Shown here: piece after piece, positions 1 through 5,559 of the stretch
Numbering within the stretch: the first letter of the stretch is position 1
How the letters are laid out: the number at the start of each line of letters is the position of its first letter
Virus record (IMG/VR): IMGVR_UViG_3300035698_002307
Location: 1-40,958 of that record
Length of the DNA: 40,958 nucleotides
DNA from: a virus
Strand: one strand, 5' to 3'
Program-made: the position numbers and the translations under genes
Notes under the pieces: model-generated
The model's input: only the letters and a program-made list of their open reading frames with translations
Databases searched by the model: none
Told to the model about the DNA's origin: nothing

Positions 1-123
1 GAATATGGATGGCATAAGAAGTCTATTGATATGCCGATGAGAGTGAACAACTTCCATAAAGAGTGTATGAGAAAAACTGAATTACTTATATCTAATTATA
101 AAACAGAAAATATATTATTTTAA
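1..123 (+). CDS. 3' end of an unidentified gene (partial)
   Basis: An open frame enters from the left edge and ends in TAA at 121-123, giving 40 visible residues that finish in ...KTENILF. The part present is basic and has no motif I recognise. Its stop lies 17 bases before the next ATG, in the same orientation, so it is probably the last visible part of an upstream gene in the same early operon. Too little is present to propose a function. It could in principle be a chance open stretch, but the spacing to the following gene fits a real gene end. Confidence 0.5.
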   Translation, partial: EYGWHKKSIDMPMRVNNFHKECMRKTELLISNYKTENILF

Positions 124-140
124 TCTAAAAAGAAAACAAG

Positions 141-464
141 ATGAATGATGCACAACCAAAAACAGAAACCTTATTAATTGAAGCTAAATTAGAGCGTCTT
201 AAAAGAGAGGTACAAGTATTAACAGAAAATGAAAAATCACTAGCTAACTATACAAGTCAGTTTAGTAAATTCCTTAACAAGCTAGGATCATTCTCTGAAG
301 AAGAACCTGCAGAACGTAAACCAGATGACGATCGAGGTGCACTTCTTATGTTACTAGATAAGCTTGATCAGATAGGTTTGGAATTTTCCAGACTTAACAA
401 TAAGTTAAATGACAGTTTTGAAAAACAGAATAGAATTTTAGGTAATTTCAGTGATTTACTTTAA
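141..464 (+). CDS. Small coiled-coil protein, unknown function
   Basis: 107 residues, acidic overall. Residues about 8-48 and 70-102 have heptad-like spacing of Leu/Ile with many Glu, Lys, Gln and Asn, which predicts two coiled-coil segments around a charged linker (EEEPAERKPDDDRG). There are no Cys pairs, no signal peptide and no membrane segment. The size and composition suit a small oligomeric accessory or scaffolding protein, but no family is recognised. ATG at 141 follows an A-rich leader (aaagaaaacaag) without a Shine-Dalgarno site, the usual arrangement in Bacteroidetes phages. The next gene starts 11 bases after its stop. Confidence 0.8.
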   Translation: MNDAQPKTETLLIEAKLERLKREVQVLTENEKSLANYTSQFSKFLNKLGSFSEEEPAERKPDDDRGALLMLLDKLDQIGLEFSRLNNKLNDSFEKQNRILGNFSDLL

Positions 465-475
465 AACTATACGAT

Positions 476-688
476 ATGAAAATTGAAATTTATCCCTACA
501 AACATGGTATCTGGAGAACTCCACAATGGGGTTGGTCTATGTATGCCGGTAATGGAGAGATCATGTGTGTAAACATAGGATTCAATACTTCAGAGATTGC
601 TAGAGCAAGTATCAAACATATTGATGCTACATTCCGTAAGAGAGAAGTTGCTGTTAATGTTGTTGATAAAAGGAGAGGTAAGAAATGA
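476..688 (+). CDS. Small YegP/DUF1508-like protein
   Basis: 70 residues. The segment from about residue 12 to 50 reads W-R-T-P-Q-W-G-W, then a strand followed by NGE, another strand, then a helix with spaced Ala and Ile. This is the general pattern of the YegP/DUF1508 fold (strand, 'NGE' turn, strand, helix, often ending in a hydrophobic I-x-x-I). The C-terminus is very basic (DKRRGKK), which may indicate nucleic-acid contact. The function of this family is not settled, and the match is by eye only. The TGA stop at 686-688 overlaps the ATG of the next small gene (ATGA), suggesting coupled translation. Confidence 0.7.
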   Translation: MKIEIYPYKHGIWRTPQWGWSMYAGNGEIMCVNIGFNTSEIARASIKHIDATFRKREVAVNVVDKRRGKK

Positions 689-846
689 TATGCAAGAGAT
701 ATAGATGTCTTCTTGATAGCACCTGTATGTATTGTGGCAGATCATATAAAGACCACCTTACTACATGGCAGATGAGGTTTCTCAATCATCCTGAGTGGAA
801 GAAAGATGATCTTATTTTTAATGTAAAAAATATATCTAAAAATTGA
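685..846 (+). CDS. 53-residue Cys-rich small protein
   Basis: ATG at 685 overlaps the preceding stop in an ATGA, and its TGA (844-846) overlaps the next ATG in a TGATG. The frame is therefore locked between two coupled genes, the main evidence that it is real. The N-terminal 17 residues hold four cysteines (C3, C8, C14, C17), the last two as CMYC, followed by a basic patch and then H24. This could form a small zinc-binding knuckle using C3/C8 and C14/C17. The rest is Trp- and Lys-containing without a recognisable fold. Function unknown; a nucleic-acid-binding or host-modifying mini-protein is a guess. Confidence 0.65.
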   Translation: MICKRYRCLLDSTCMYCGRSYKDHLTTWQMRFLNHPEWKKDDLIFNVKNISKN

Positions 847-1076
847 TGGAAAGGAAAAGGAAACCTTTAAACTATCCCAATAGGTATGAAGTCATGATTG
901 GCGACAACCTAGTTGGTAAGATGGACCCTAAGCTCATAAGATGGGCTATGGAGAATAAGGAGGCGGTTGAGTTCTTAAGAGACTCATTAAACGGACATGA
1001 TCCCAGAAAGCCTCTAGTAATTATGATGTCAGTAAATGGAACCAATTCAAGCTATTCGTGTAATGGAAGTATTTAA
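846..1076 (+). CDS. Small basic protein, unknown function
   Basis: 76 residues from ATG at 846. A TTG at 843 is in frame, but the ATG overlapping the previous stop (TGATG) is the better start. The N-terminus is strongly basic (MERKRKPLNYPNRYE), the middle is helix-like with Trp and Glu, and the C-terminus is Ser/Asn-rich. No membrane segment, Cys pair or known motif is visible. The 3' end overlaps the following SSB-like gene by 14 bases, so the two are likely translated together. Its position just upstream of an ssDNA-binding protein hints at DNA metabolism, but nothing in the sequence itself shows that. Confidence 0.65.
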   Translation: MERKRKPLNYPNRYEVMIGDNLVGKMDPKLIRWAMENKEAVEFLRDSLNGHDPRKPLVIMMSVNGTNSSYSCNGSI

Positions 1077-1584
1077 AGGAAGAGTTTATAAGGTAGAAGA
1101 GGAGAAACAGATCACTGACAAGTTTAGAGTGAAGATGTTTGTTCTCGAAGTAACACATGAATCACAATCATCCTCTTATACGCATTACTATCCCATACAG
1201 GCTAGTAACAAGTATATTGAGTTACTTGATGGTGTAACACCTGGAATGGATCTTACTGTCTCGGTAAGCCTTAATGGTCGTAAATGGAATAAGAAGGATG
1301 GATCAGGAGAAGGTTTTATGGTCACACTAAGTCTAATAAAACTTGATAAGCCATCAACAAAACCGATAGAGTTTTCTGCTTCAGGTTCACCTATGGATGA
1401 ACTTAATGATGGGGGTGTATTGAAATCCTCTGTCCTTGATGGAGTGACATTACCTGTTAAAGAAGATGATGACTTCTCAGCAGAAGAAGACGATTTACCC
1501 TTCATGTGGTTGTTACTAGTTGGTATAACGGGTCTTTCTGGTCTTAGCCATTTAGGATCATTTATCACTACCCTTTTAGTTTAA
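1063..1584 (+). CDS. DUF3127-like single-stranded DNA-binding protein with hydrophobic C-terminal extension
   Basis: 173 residues from ATG at 1063. A longer start at 1036 is possible, but [14 protein letters not shown] matches how DUF3127 proteins begin. Residues 1-95 look like an OB-fold: alternating beta strands, a basic/aromatic stretch ([16 protein letters not shown]) and a closing strand. Residues 96-142 form a low-complexity acidic linker, and residues 143-147 are DDLPF, the conserved acidic tip by which SSB-type proteins recruit partner enzymes. The oddity is that the tip is normally the very C-terminus. Here the frame continues for 26 residues (148-173) of mostly hydrophobic sequence with Gly, long enough for one membrane helix. 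Repeats suggest the tail was acquired when the HNH cassette downstream inserted (see findings). Confidence 0.75.
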   Translation: MEVFKGRVYKVEEEKQITDKFRVKMFVLEVTHESQSSSYTHYYPIQASNKYIELLDGVTPGMDLTVSVSLNGRKWNKKDGSGEGFMVTLSLIKLDKPSTKPIEFSASGSPMDELNDGGVLKSSVLDGVTLPVKEDDDFSAEEDDLPFMWLLLVGITGLSGLSHLGSFITTLLV

Positions 1585-2091
1585 AAGACGTATCTTTGAA
1601 TTAAAAATGGATAGAAAAGTTTGTTTTAAATGTAATGTAAAGAAGAACCTCAGTGAATTCTATAGGCACAAACAAATGGCTGATGGTCATTTAAACAAGT
1701 GTAAAGAGTGTACTAAAATTGATTGCGCTAAAAGAATTGATAAGAAGAAACTTGATCAAAACTGGATAGAATCAGAAAGGAAAAGATCAAGGGAGAAGTA
1801 TCATAGGCTTAACTATAAAGAGCAATGTAAAAAGTATAGAGAATCATATCCTGAGAAAAGAAAAGGTGCTTCCGCTGCACAACATATGACAAAGCCAGGA
1901 TTAGAGAATCATCATTGGAGTTATAATGATAAGCATTTTAAAGATATCTTTCATCTTACAATTAGTATTCATAGGAAATTACATAATAGATTAATTTATG
2001 ATAAAGAGATGAAAATGTTTAGAATAAAGAAAACCAATAAACTTCTTGACACAAGAAGAAAGCATTCCAATTTCATAAATACATTACCCTT
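1495..2091 (+). mobile_element. Putative inserted HNH cassette bounded by TTACCCTT direct repeats
   Basis: The 8-base sequence TTACCCTT occurs at 1495-1502, inside the DDLPF codons of the SSB-like gene, and again at 2084-2091, inside the last codons of the HNH gene. Deleting 1503-2091 joins GAT TTA CCC TT to T TGA, which gives D-L-P-F-stop in the SSB frame. The next gene would then start 2 bases after the stop. The interval holds about 104 bases with a promoter-like site and then the nuclease gene. A third, partial copy (TACCCTTTT, 1569-1577) also rebuilds LPF-stop if joined to the first, so the exact left boundary is uncertain. The insertion is an inference from this geometry. Confidence 0.5.
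1591..1598 (+). promoter_or_regulatory. Promoter-like -7 element before the HNH gene
   Basis: TATCTTTG matches the Bacteroidetes sigma-ABfr -7 form TAnnTTTG and lies 8 bases before the HNH start codon, so a transcript would be nearly leaderless. No clear TTTG/TTG -33 element is seen at 19-21 bases upstream, so this is a half-supported promoter. Own transcription would be typical for a homing-nuclease cassette. Confidence 0.35.
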
Positions 2092-2095
2092 TTGA
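1607..2095 (+). CDS. HNH homing-type endonuclease with N-terminal zinc ribbon
   Basis: 162 residues. N-terminal CFKC (C6, C9) and CKEC (C32, C35) form a four-cysteine zinc ribbon of the type found in many phage HNH nucleases (C-x2-C, then K-x-x-x-E-F, then G-x-x-x-x-C-x2-C). A long basic helical linker follows. The C-terminal part has the histidine-rich nuclease core: NHHWSY (H102, H103), then H110, H116, H122 and H126, matching the H-H-W-S-Y ... H ... H arrangement of this HNH subgroup. It is expected to cut DNA near its own insertion point. It is a compact gene between an SSB-like gene and a small gene that otherwise would be adjacent, has its own promoter-like site, and ends LPF-stop like the SSB tip. 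Confidence 0.85.
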   Translation: MDRKVCFKCNVKKNLSEFYRHKQMADGHLNKCKECTKIDCAKRIDKKKLDQNWIESERKRSREKYHRLNYKEQCKKYRESYPEKRKGASAAQHMTKPGLENHHWSYNDKHFKDIFHLTISIHRKLHNRLIYDKEMKMFRIKKTNKLLDTRRKHSNFINTLPF

Positions 2096-2097
2096 TT

Positions 2098-2280
2098 ATG
2101 GAAGAGTTTATTGCACTAATAGAGAAGATGCGAGAGAACCAAACTGGTTTATTTAAAGCAGAGTATGGATCCGATATTAAGAGAGCATATCTTAACGCCT
2201 CACGTAAACTTGAAAAGCAAGTTGATAAGTTTATTAAAGAATATAACAGTCCACAAAAAAAACTATTTGATGAAGAGTAA
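2098..2280 (+). CDS. Small helical protein, unknown function
   Basis: 60 residues from ATG at 2098. A TTG at 2092 is in frame but overlaps the HNH stop and is less likely. Highly charged and helix-forming throughout (MEEFIALIEKMRENQ ... KLEKQVDKFIKEY), with an acidic end (KKLFDEE). No family recognised. If the HNH cassette is an insertion, this gene originally started 2 bases after the SSB-like stop and was probably coupled to it. Its 3' end overlaps the next gene by 11 bases. Confidence 0.65.
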   Translation: MEEFIALIEKMRENQTGLFKAEYGSDIKRAYLNASRKLEKQVDKFIKEYNSPQKKLFDEE

Positions 2281-2722
2281 AGCAGAATTAAAGAAACTCA
2301 CAGACGTTGAATTGTGTGAGTTTGCCCTTACAGAAGAAGGACATAAGTATGAAGGAAAGGATTTTATTATCCTTAAAGATGTTGCTGAGGAACTAAAGAG
2401 AAGAAAGATTAGAGAACCGATCCCTCTTATTCCAGCACCAAAAACAATTATTTTATATCCAATGACTGTTAAGAAAAAAGGAGAATCTAAGATCCTGACT
2501 CTTGAGGAAGTTCATGGTGTAAAACCAAAGGAGGCAGATTTGGATAAGTTTTATGATCATCCTTTACAGGCAAGGGTTGTAGCTGTTGCTGATGATATCG
2601 AATGGAAGCACCTGAGAGTTGGCTCAATATGCCTTATGAAGAACCCTGAACAGGGAGTTGTAAGGTATCATGATTTCGATTATATGCACACTCACTATTC
2701 GGGGATCATTGCGTTGTTGTAA
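2270..2722 (+). CDS. Possible GroES-like co-chaperonin
   Basis: 150 residues from ATG at 2270. A longer frame from 2165 exists, but most of its extra length lies over the preceding gene. After a charged helical N-terminus (1-45), residues about 55-150 follow the order of a GroES barrel: a strand pair with Pro (IILYPMTVKKKG), a mobile-loop-like segment, then ARVVAVADD, LRVGSICLMKN and a final strand ending in SGIIALL. GroES has GEVVAVG, VKVGDxVLF and DILAV at comparable places. Phages often carry GroES-like cofactors for folding their capsid protein with the host GroEL. The resemblance is by pattern only and the usual Gly residues are partly replaced, so the call is tentative. The stop is followed by a promoter-like site and a structured noncoding stretch. 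Confidence 0.45.
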   Translation: MKSKAELKKLTDVELCEFALTEEGHKYEGKDFIILKDVAEELKRRKIREPIPLIPAPKTIILYPMTVKKKGESKILTLEEVHGVKPKEADLDKFYDHPLQARVVAVADDIEWKHLRVGSICLMKNPEQGVVRYHDFDYMHTHYSGIIALL

Positions 2723-2739
2723 ATTATTCTATACCTTTG
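2709..2739 (+). promoter_or_regulatory. Bacteroidetes-type promoter candidate
   Basis: TTG at 2709-2711, a 20-base spacer and TACCTTTG at 2732-2739 fit the TTTG-N19-21-TAnnTTTG layout of primary-sigma promoters in Bacteroidetes. Transcription would begin around 2745, at the left end of the structured noncoding stretch. The -33 part overlaps the end of the preceding gene. Confidence 0.5.
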
Positions 2740-2744
2740 CGATA

Positions 2745-2880
2745 GACAAAATGAGTTCATTGCCATACTTATAGATTGTTATTTGGCAATGTTCTATAAA
2801 ATAACTTCTCCCGAAGAGAGGTGTCCTTTAGAGGCCTACTAGTTCACTGCCAACGATAATCTAGTAGGTTTCTTTTTTTT
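2745..2880 (+). ncRNA. Candidate structured small RNA or attenuator leader
   Basis: This is the only sizeable gap between genes (2723-2886). It starts just after a promoter-like site and ends at an intrinsic terminator. Hairpin 1 pairs CATTGCCA (2758-2765) with TGGCAATG (2784-2791). A short hairpin follows, CTTC-TCCC-GAAG (2805-2816), and then the terminator hairpin. TTGGCA (2783-2788) can also pair with TGCCAA (2848-2853) in the terminator loop, so two folds compete. A seven-codon frame (2751-2774, MSSLPYL) lies inside hairpin 1 and could be a leader peptide. It is either a roughly 136-nt phage small RNA or an attenuator controlling read-through into the downstream lysis and structural genes. 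No known RNA family is recognised. Confidence 0.4.
2835..2880 (+). terminator. Intrinsic terminator
   Basis: Perfect 8-bp stem CCTACTAG (2835-2842) / CTAGTAGG (2861-2868) with an 18-base loop, followed by TTTCTTTTTTTT (2869-2880). This is a textbook rho-independent terminator. It separates the early/accessory cluster from the gene starting at 2887, only 6 bases beyond the T-tract, so that gene depends on read-through or on a promoter I cannot see. Confidence 0.85.
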
Positions 2881-2886
2881 ATATAT

Positions 2887-3225
2887 ATGAAAGATAATTC
2901 AGAGTTAATAGGACATCTTGGTGTAGAATGGGGTAAGTTCTGGATATCATCCGGAATAGAAGTATATCACCGTAATAGTATCAACAGGGAGTTTAACCCC
3001 AAAGAAGATGCAGTCATAATGATTGTTGATCAGGTCCTAAAGAAACGAGCCCCTGTTAAAGGTTTAAAACCAGAAGAACCAAGACCCTTTTTTATTAATG
3101 GAGTAACGTGTCATTGGTTCGCCAATGGTTCGAATACGTTCCAGGAAGGTAGATTTCATACAAAGGAATTATATCCTGCCTCGGTTGTTGATAAAGGTTT
3201 ATTAGAAGATTGGCTTAAAAGATGA
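2887..3225 (+). CDS. Unknown 112-residue protein
   Basis: Mixed alpha/beta composition, with many aromatic residues (WGKFWISSG, CHWFANGSNTFQEGRFH). There is a conserved-looking turn VTCHWFANGS but no catalytic motif I can name, no signal peptide and no membrane segment. ATG lies just after the terminator T-tract, in TATATATG. The stop TGA overlaps the next ATG (ATGA at 3222), so it is translationally coupled to the following gene. Its position at the head of the packaging/lysis block might suggest a packaging accessory role, but that is only context. Confidence 0.75.
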   Translation: MKDNSELIGHLGVEWGKFWISSGIEVYHRNSINREFNPKEDAVIMIVDQVLKKRAPVKGLKPEEPRPFFINGVTCHWFANGSNTFQEGRFHTKELYPASVVDKGLLEDWLKR

Positions 3226-3875
3226 GAGACAAGTTTTTAAATTTCAATAGAGATACCGGTGATGTTAGCTTAACTAGACTTGCCGAACAGATTAACTCTT
3301 TCAAGGAGTTAAAGAAGTCAGATCCTACCAAGACCAAAGTAGCCTTTAAATCACAACTGAAGGTTCTGTTTTTTGTGTATAGTACAGACTCACCTTATGT
3401 TGAGAACTATACTCCAGCACAAAGAAAATCCTTTGTCTACACAGAGCACGTCACACAAACAGCAAAGAGATTAGAAACCTATGAGTTCAAGTTATGCGAG
3501 AAGCTATTGCTCCGTCATGGTATGTCAAGAGAAGAAGCACAATTCCAGCAGATACTTATGGACTTCGACCAGTTCCATGATAGATTAAACAGTATTCCTT
3601 GGGAGAGAGAAATTACTGAGACATCTAAACAGGGGAAGAAGATCACAACACGGAAGTGGATGGTATCGAATATGGATGAGAGGATGAAAGCAATCAAGGC
3701 TAGCAAAGATATATTTACCCTGCAAAAAGATTTAGCAGGTATAGTCGCTGGAAAGAAAGCCACAGCAGATACAAAAGCTCATGTACGAGACTTTGAGAAT
3801 GCGGAATATATTGAAATGTTAAACCGTTCATTACCTGAGCTTGTTGGTGGAAAGAAATCTGATGTAGATGATTAA
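3222..3875 (+). CDS. Unknown helical protein, possible packaging accessory
   Basis: 217 residues, almost entirely helical and charged. Residues about 20-60 and 95-150 are Lys/Glu/Gln-rich helices, and the C-terminus is acidic (GGKKSDVDD). An N-terminal helix-turn-helix-like segment (SLTRLAEQINSFKEL) is suggestive but not diagnostic. In many phages the small terminase subunit, a helical DNA-recognition protein, lies a few genes before the large terminase. This gene is the best such candidate by size and composition, although the lysis cassette lies between it and TerL. I cannot confirm this from sequence. Coupled to the upstream gene by ATGA. Confidence 0.7.
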   Translation: MRDKFLNFNRDTGDVSLTRLAEQINSFKELKKSDPTKTKVAFKSQLKVLFFVYSTDSPYVENYTPAQRKSFVYTEHVTQTAKRLETYEFKLCEKLLLRHGMSREEAQFQQILMDFDQFHDRLNSIPWEREITETSKQGKKITTRKWMVSNMDERMKAIKASKDIFTLQKDLAGIVAGKKATADTKAHVRDFENAEYIEMLNRSLPELVGGKKSDVDD

Positions 3876-3880
3876 ATATT

Positions 3881-4384
3881 ATGGATAGAAAAGCTATTAG
3901 AAAAGTTGCTTTGTCTTTTATAGATCAAGAAGAACTTACAGGGAATTCAGGATTTAAAGATCCTAAGTTTGAAGACATGATGGAGATTGTCGGATGGCGC
4001 AAGGGTCAAGCATGGTGTTCTTATTTTGTAGAACTTGTATGGCAACAGTCAGGGATGGACACAACTCTCTGTTCTGCTAGTGCTGTACAAACCTATATTA
4101 ATCATGACAGACAGTATTTATGCCATAGTATTGTTAAGGTAGGGGATATCGTTATATGGCAAACATATCGCAATGGTAAGCCAAGGTGGACTGGTCACGC
4201 AGGAATAGTCGTATCCCTGGTTGGACAACAAATAATAACAGTGGAAGGGAATACCAATGAAAATGGAGGAAGAGAAGGTATTGAAGTAGCCCTAAAGATT
4301 CGGAGACGGAATAACTTTGATACCAATAACGGTCTCAGGTTAAGGGGATTTATAACACCTATTAAAATTCCTATTAATGACTAA
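3881..4384 (+). CDS. Endolysin, CHAP/NlpC-P60-like cysteine peptidase or amidase
   Basis: 167 residues. AWCSYFVE puts the catalytic Cys at 46 at the start of a helix, GHAGIV gives the His at 106, and VEGNTNE (E122/N124) supplies the third polar residue. This Cys...His...Glu/Asn order in a small beta-sheet domain is the CHAP/NlpC-P60 superfamily arrangement. The enzyme would cut peptide or amide bonds in peptidoglycan at the end of infection. There is no signal peptide or membrane segment, so it should need a holin to reach the wall. The next two genes are membrane proteins that overlap its end, forming a lysis cassette. No separate wall-binding domain is seen, as is usual for phages of Gram-negative hosts. 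Confidence 0.85.
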   Translation: MDRKAIRKVALSFIDQEELTGNSGFKDPKFEDMMEIVGWRKGQAWCSYFVELVWQQSGMDTTLCSASAVQTYINHDRQYLCHSIVKVGDIVIWQTYRNGKPRWTGHAGIVVSLVGQQIITVEGNTNENGGREGIEVALKIRRRNNFDTNNGLRLRGFITPIKIPIND

Positions 4385-4682
4385 GAAAAAATTGAACTGG
4401 ATATCCATTACTCAAGCTATTATAGTAGCTACAGTGAGTGGACTGCTATTAATCTTTCTTCCTGCTGCTGCACGAATGAGAGATGAAGTAAGAGATAACA
4501 CAGCCCATCGCGTTTTAGAAGTACCTGAAGTAAAGAAACAAATGGATTGCTTTGATGTTAAGCTTGATGGATTTGACAACAAGATAGACTCTATTCGCCT
4601 TGAGCAAGCTATACAAAGAACTATGCTTAAAGGATATGATGACAAACTTGATATACTAATAGAAATGGAAAGAAACCGATGA
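4377..4682 (+). CDS. Single-TM coiled-coil membrane protein, lysis-associated
   Basis: 101 residues. A lysine-rich N-terminus (MTKKK) is followed by one hydrophobic helix at about residues 7-30, then a charged, helix-forming tail (35-101) with repeated F/L-D-x-K-I/L-D patterns typical of a short coiled coil. This layout is that of an inner-membrane spanin subunit or a class III holin/antiholin. It overlaps the endolysin by 8 bases and the next membrane gene by 4, which places it in the lysis cassette. A single Cys (C58) sits in the coiled-coil part. I cannot decide between spanin-like and holin-like from sequence alone. Confidence 0.75.
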   Translation: MTKKKLNWISITQAIIVATVSGLLLIFLPAAARMRDEVRDNTAHRVLEVPEVKKQMDCFDVKLDGFDNKIDSIRLEQAIQRTMLKGYDDKLDILIEMERNR

Positions 4683-5023
4683 ACACAATAGACTGGACTT
4701 TATTTTTTAATATGATGCCATTCATGCTGTTTGGACTAGCAGTATTTGTCTTAGCAATGTTTGTCCTGGCACAGAAGAAACCAAAGTTTAACAAGAGAGA
4801 ATTCCGGAAAAGGAATCAATGGGCGTGGATACTAGCTTTTTGCTATTGTCTTATAGGATGTTATTTCTATGTTAGAGGCTTTGGTGAGCAGTTTTTAGAT
4901 AGTTGGGGCTTAGGTCCTAAACTTGTAGGAAAGTGGGATATAATCGCTTTATTAATGGGTTTATCTGGTGGCTATCTTGGTAAAACTACGATTAACTTTT
5001 TTATAAAAAGAAAAGATGACTAG
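4679..5023 (+). CDS. Three-TM membrane protein, holin candidate
   Basis: 114 residues with three strong hydrophobic segments: about 9-31, 48-66 and 87-108. They are joined by basic loops (KKPKFNKREFRKRN) and followed by a charged end (KRKDD). Three transmembrane helices and about 110 residues are classic for class I holins. The location after the endolysin, with short overlaps on both sides, supports the role: releasing the endolysin through the inner membrane at a set time. Two Cys in TM2 (CYC) are unusual but not diagnostic. The stop is TAG at 5021-5023, overlapping the next start at 5016. Confidence 0.75.
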   Translation: MNTIDWTLFFNMMPFMLFGLAVFVLAMFVLAQKKPKFNKREFRKRNQWAWILAFCYCLIGCYFYVRGFGEQFLDSWGLGPKLVGKWDIIALLMGLSGGYLGKTTINFFIKRKDD

Positions 5024-5207
5024 AGAAGAAGCACAAGAGATATATTCCAAAGGCATTGAACCAGAGAAAATTGATCTTGATGATTTAATTAAGATTATTA
5101 AAGATAACTGGTGGTGGATCTCAATCGTTGGTAAAAGATTTTTCAAGCTTATTGTTAAGTGGTGGAAAAGAAGAAAAAAAAAGAAAACTAGTATTAATCA
5201 AAAATAG
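5016..5207 (+). CDS. Trp/Lys-rich cationic peptide, possible lysis effector
   Basis: 63 residues. The N-terminal half is acidic (residues 3-30), then NWWW, a short amphipathic stretch (ISIVGKRFFKLIVKWW), and a block of ten residues that are nearly all Lys or Arg (48-57). Such Trp-anchored, strongly cationic amphipathic segments bind and disturb lipid membranes. Its place as the last gene of the lysis cassette suggests a role in the final membrane step, for example like the phage 'disruptins' that replace spanins. It might instead be an antiholin or a membrane-tethered regulator. The coding frame is short, but overlap with the previous gene (ATG 8 bases before its stop end) supports it. Confidence 0.6.
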   Translation: MTREEAQEIYSKGIEPEKIDLDDLIKIIKDNWWWISIVGKRFFKLIVKWWKRRKKKKTSINQK

Positions 5208-5214
5208 TAAAGTT

Positions 5215-5559
5215 ATGAAGTACGGAACAGAAAAAATCCAAGGATTACTCGATTATGGTTTTAGTTGGGTAATGAGAATTAAAAAAGTAAAATCAGAGGA
5301 TTCTGCTGGTGGAACGAGAGTTACATTACCTGAGATGATAGGATCACTCGGTTTGGTAATGCAGGTTCCTGATATTATTGGTGATGCCAAAGAAGCCAAG
5401 TTAGAATTTCTGGATCTGGATGATGCTGAAGTTATGGCAATGAAAGAACATTTTGCCGAGAAGTTTGATATCCCTAATGATAAACTCGAAGCAACGCTTG
5501 AGGATGTCTGGGAAATCTTACTGAGGACGGGTAAAATTATTAAGAGACACTCTTCTTAA
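5215..5559 (+). CDS. Unknown 114-residue protein upstream of TerL
   Basis: ATG at 5215 (MKYGTEKIQGLLDYG) is preferred over a longer frame from 5128 that overlaps the cationic peptide. The middle is a loop with hydrophobic turns (TLPEMIGSLGLVMQVPDIIG). The last 60 residues are acidic and helical (LEFLDLDDAEVMAMKEHFAEKF), ending basic (KIIKRHSS). It looks like a compact helical adaptor. Small proteins of this kind, with the 'D-L-D-D-x-E' helix, are common next to packaging genes in phages of this type, but no function is known to me. Its stop (TAA) overlaps the TerL start (TAATG). Confidence 0.75.
   Translation: MKYGTEKIQGLLDYGFSWVMRIKKVKSEDSAGGTRVTLPEMIGSLGLVMQVPDIIGDAKEAKLEFLDLDDAEVMAMKEHFAEKFDIPNDKLEATLEDVWEILLRTGKIIKRHSS

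Noticed and set aside
1495-2091. Group I or II intron containing the HNH gene
   Set aside because: Within the repeat ambiguity no boundary lets the element end in G (group I), and no GTGYG start is available (group II). The HNH frame also runs to the very end, leaving no room for a 3' ribozyme core. A plain cassette insertion is simpler.
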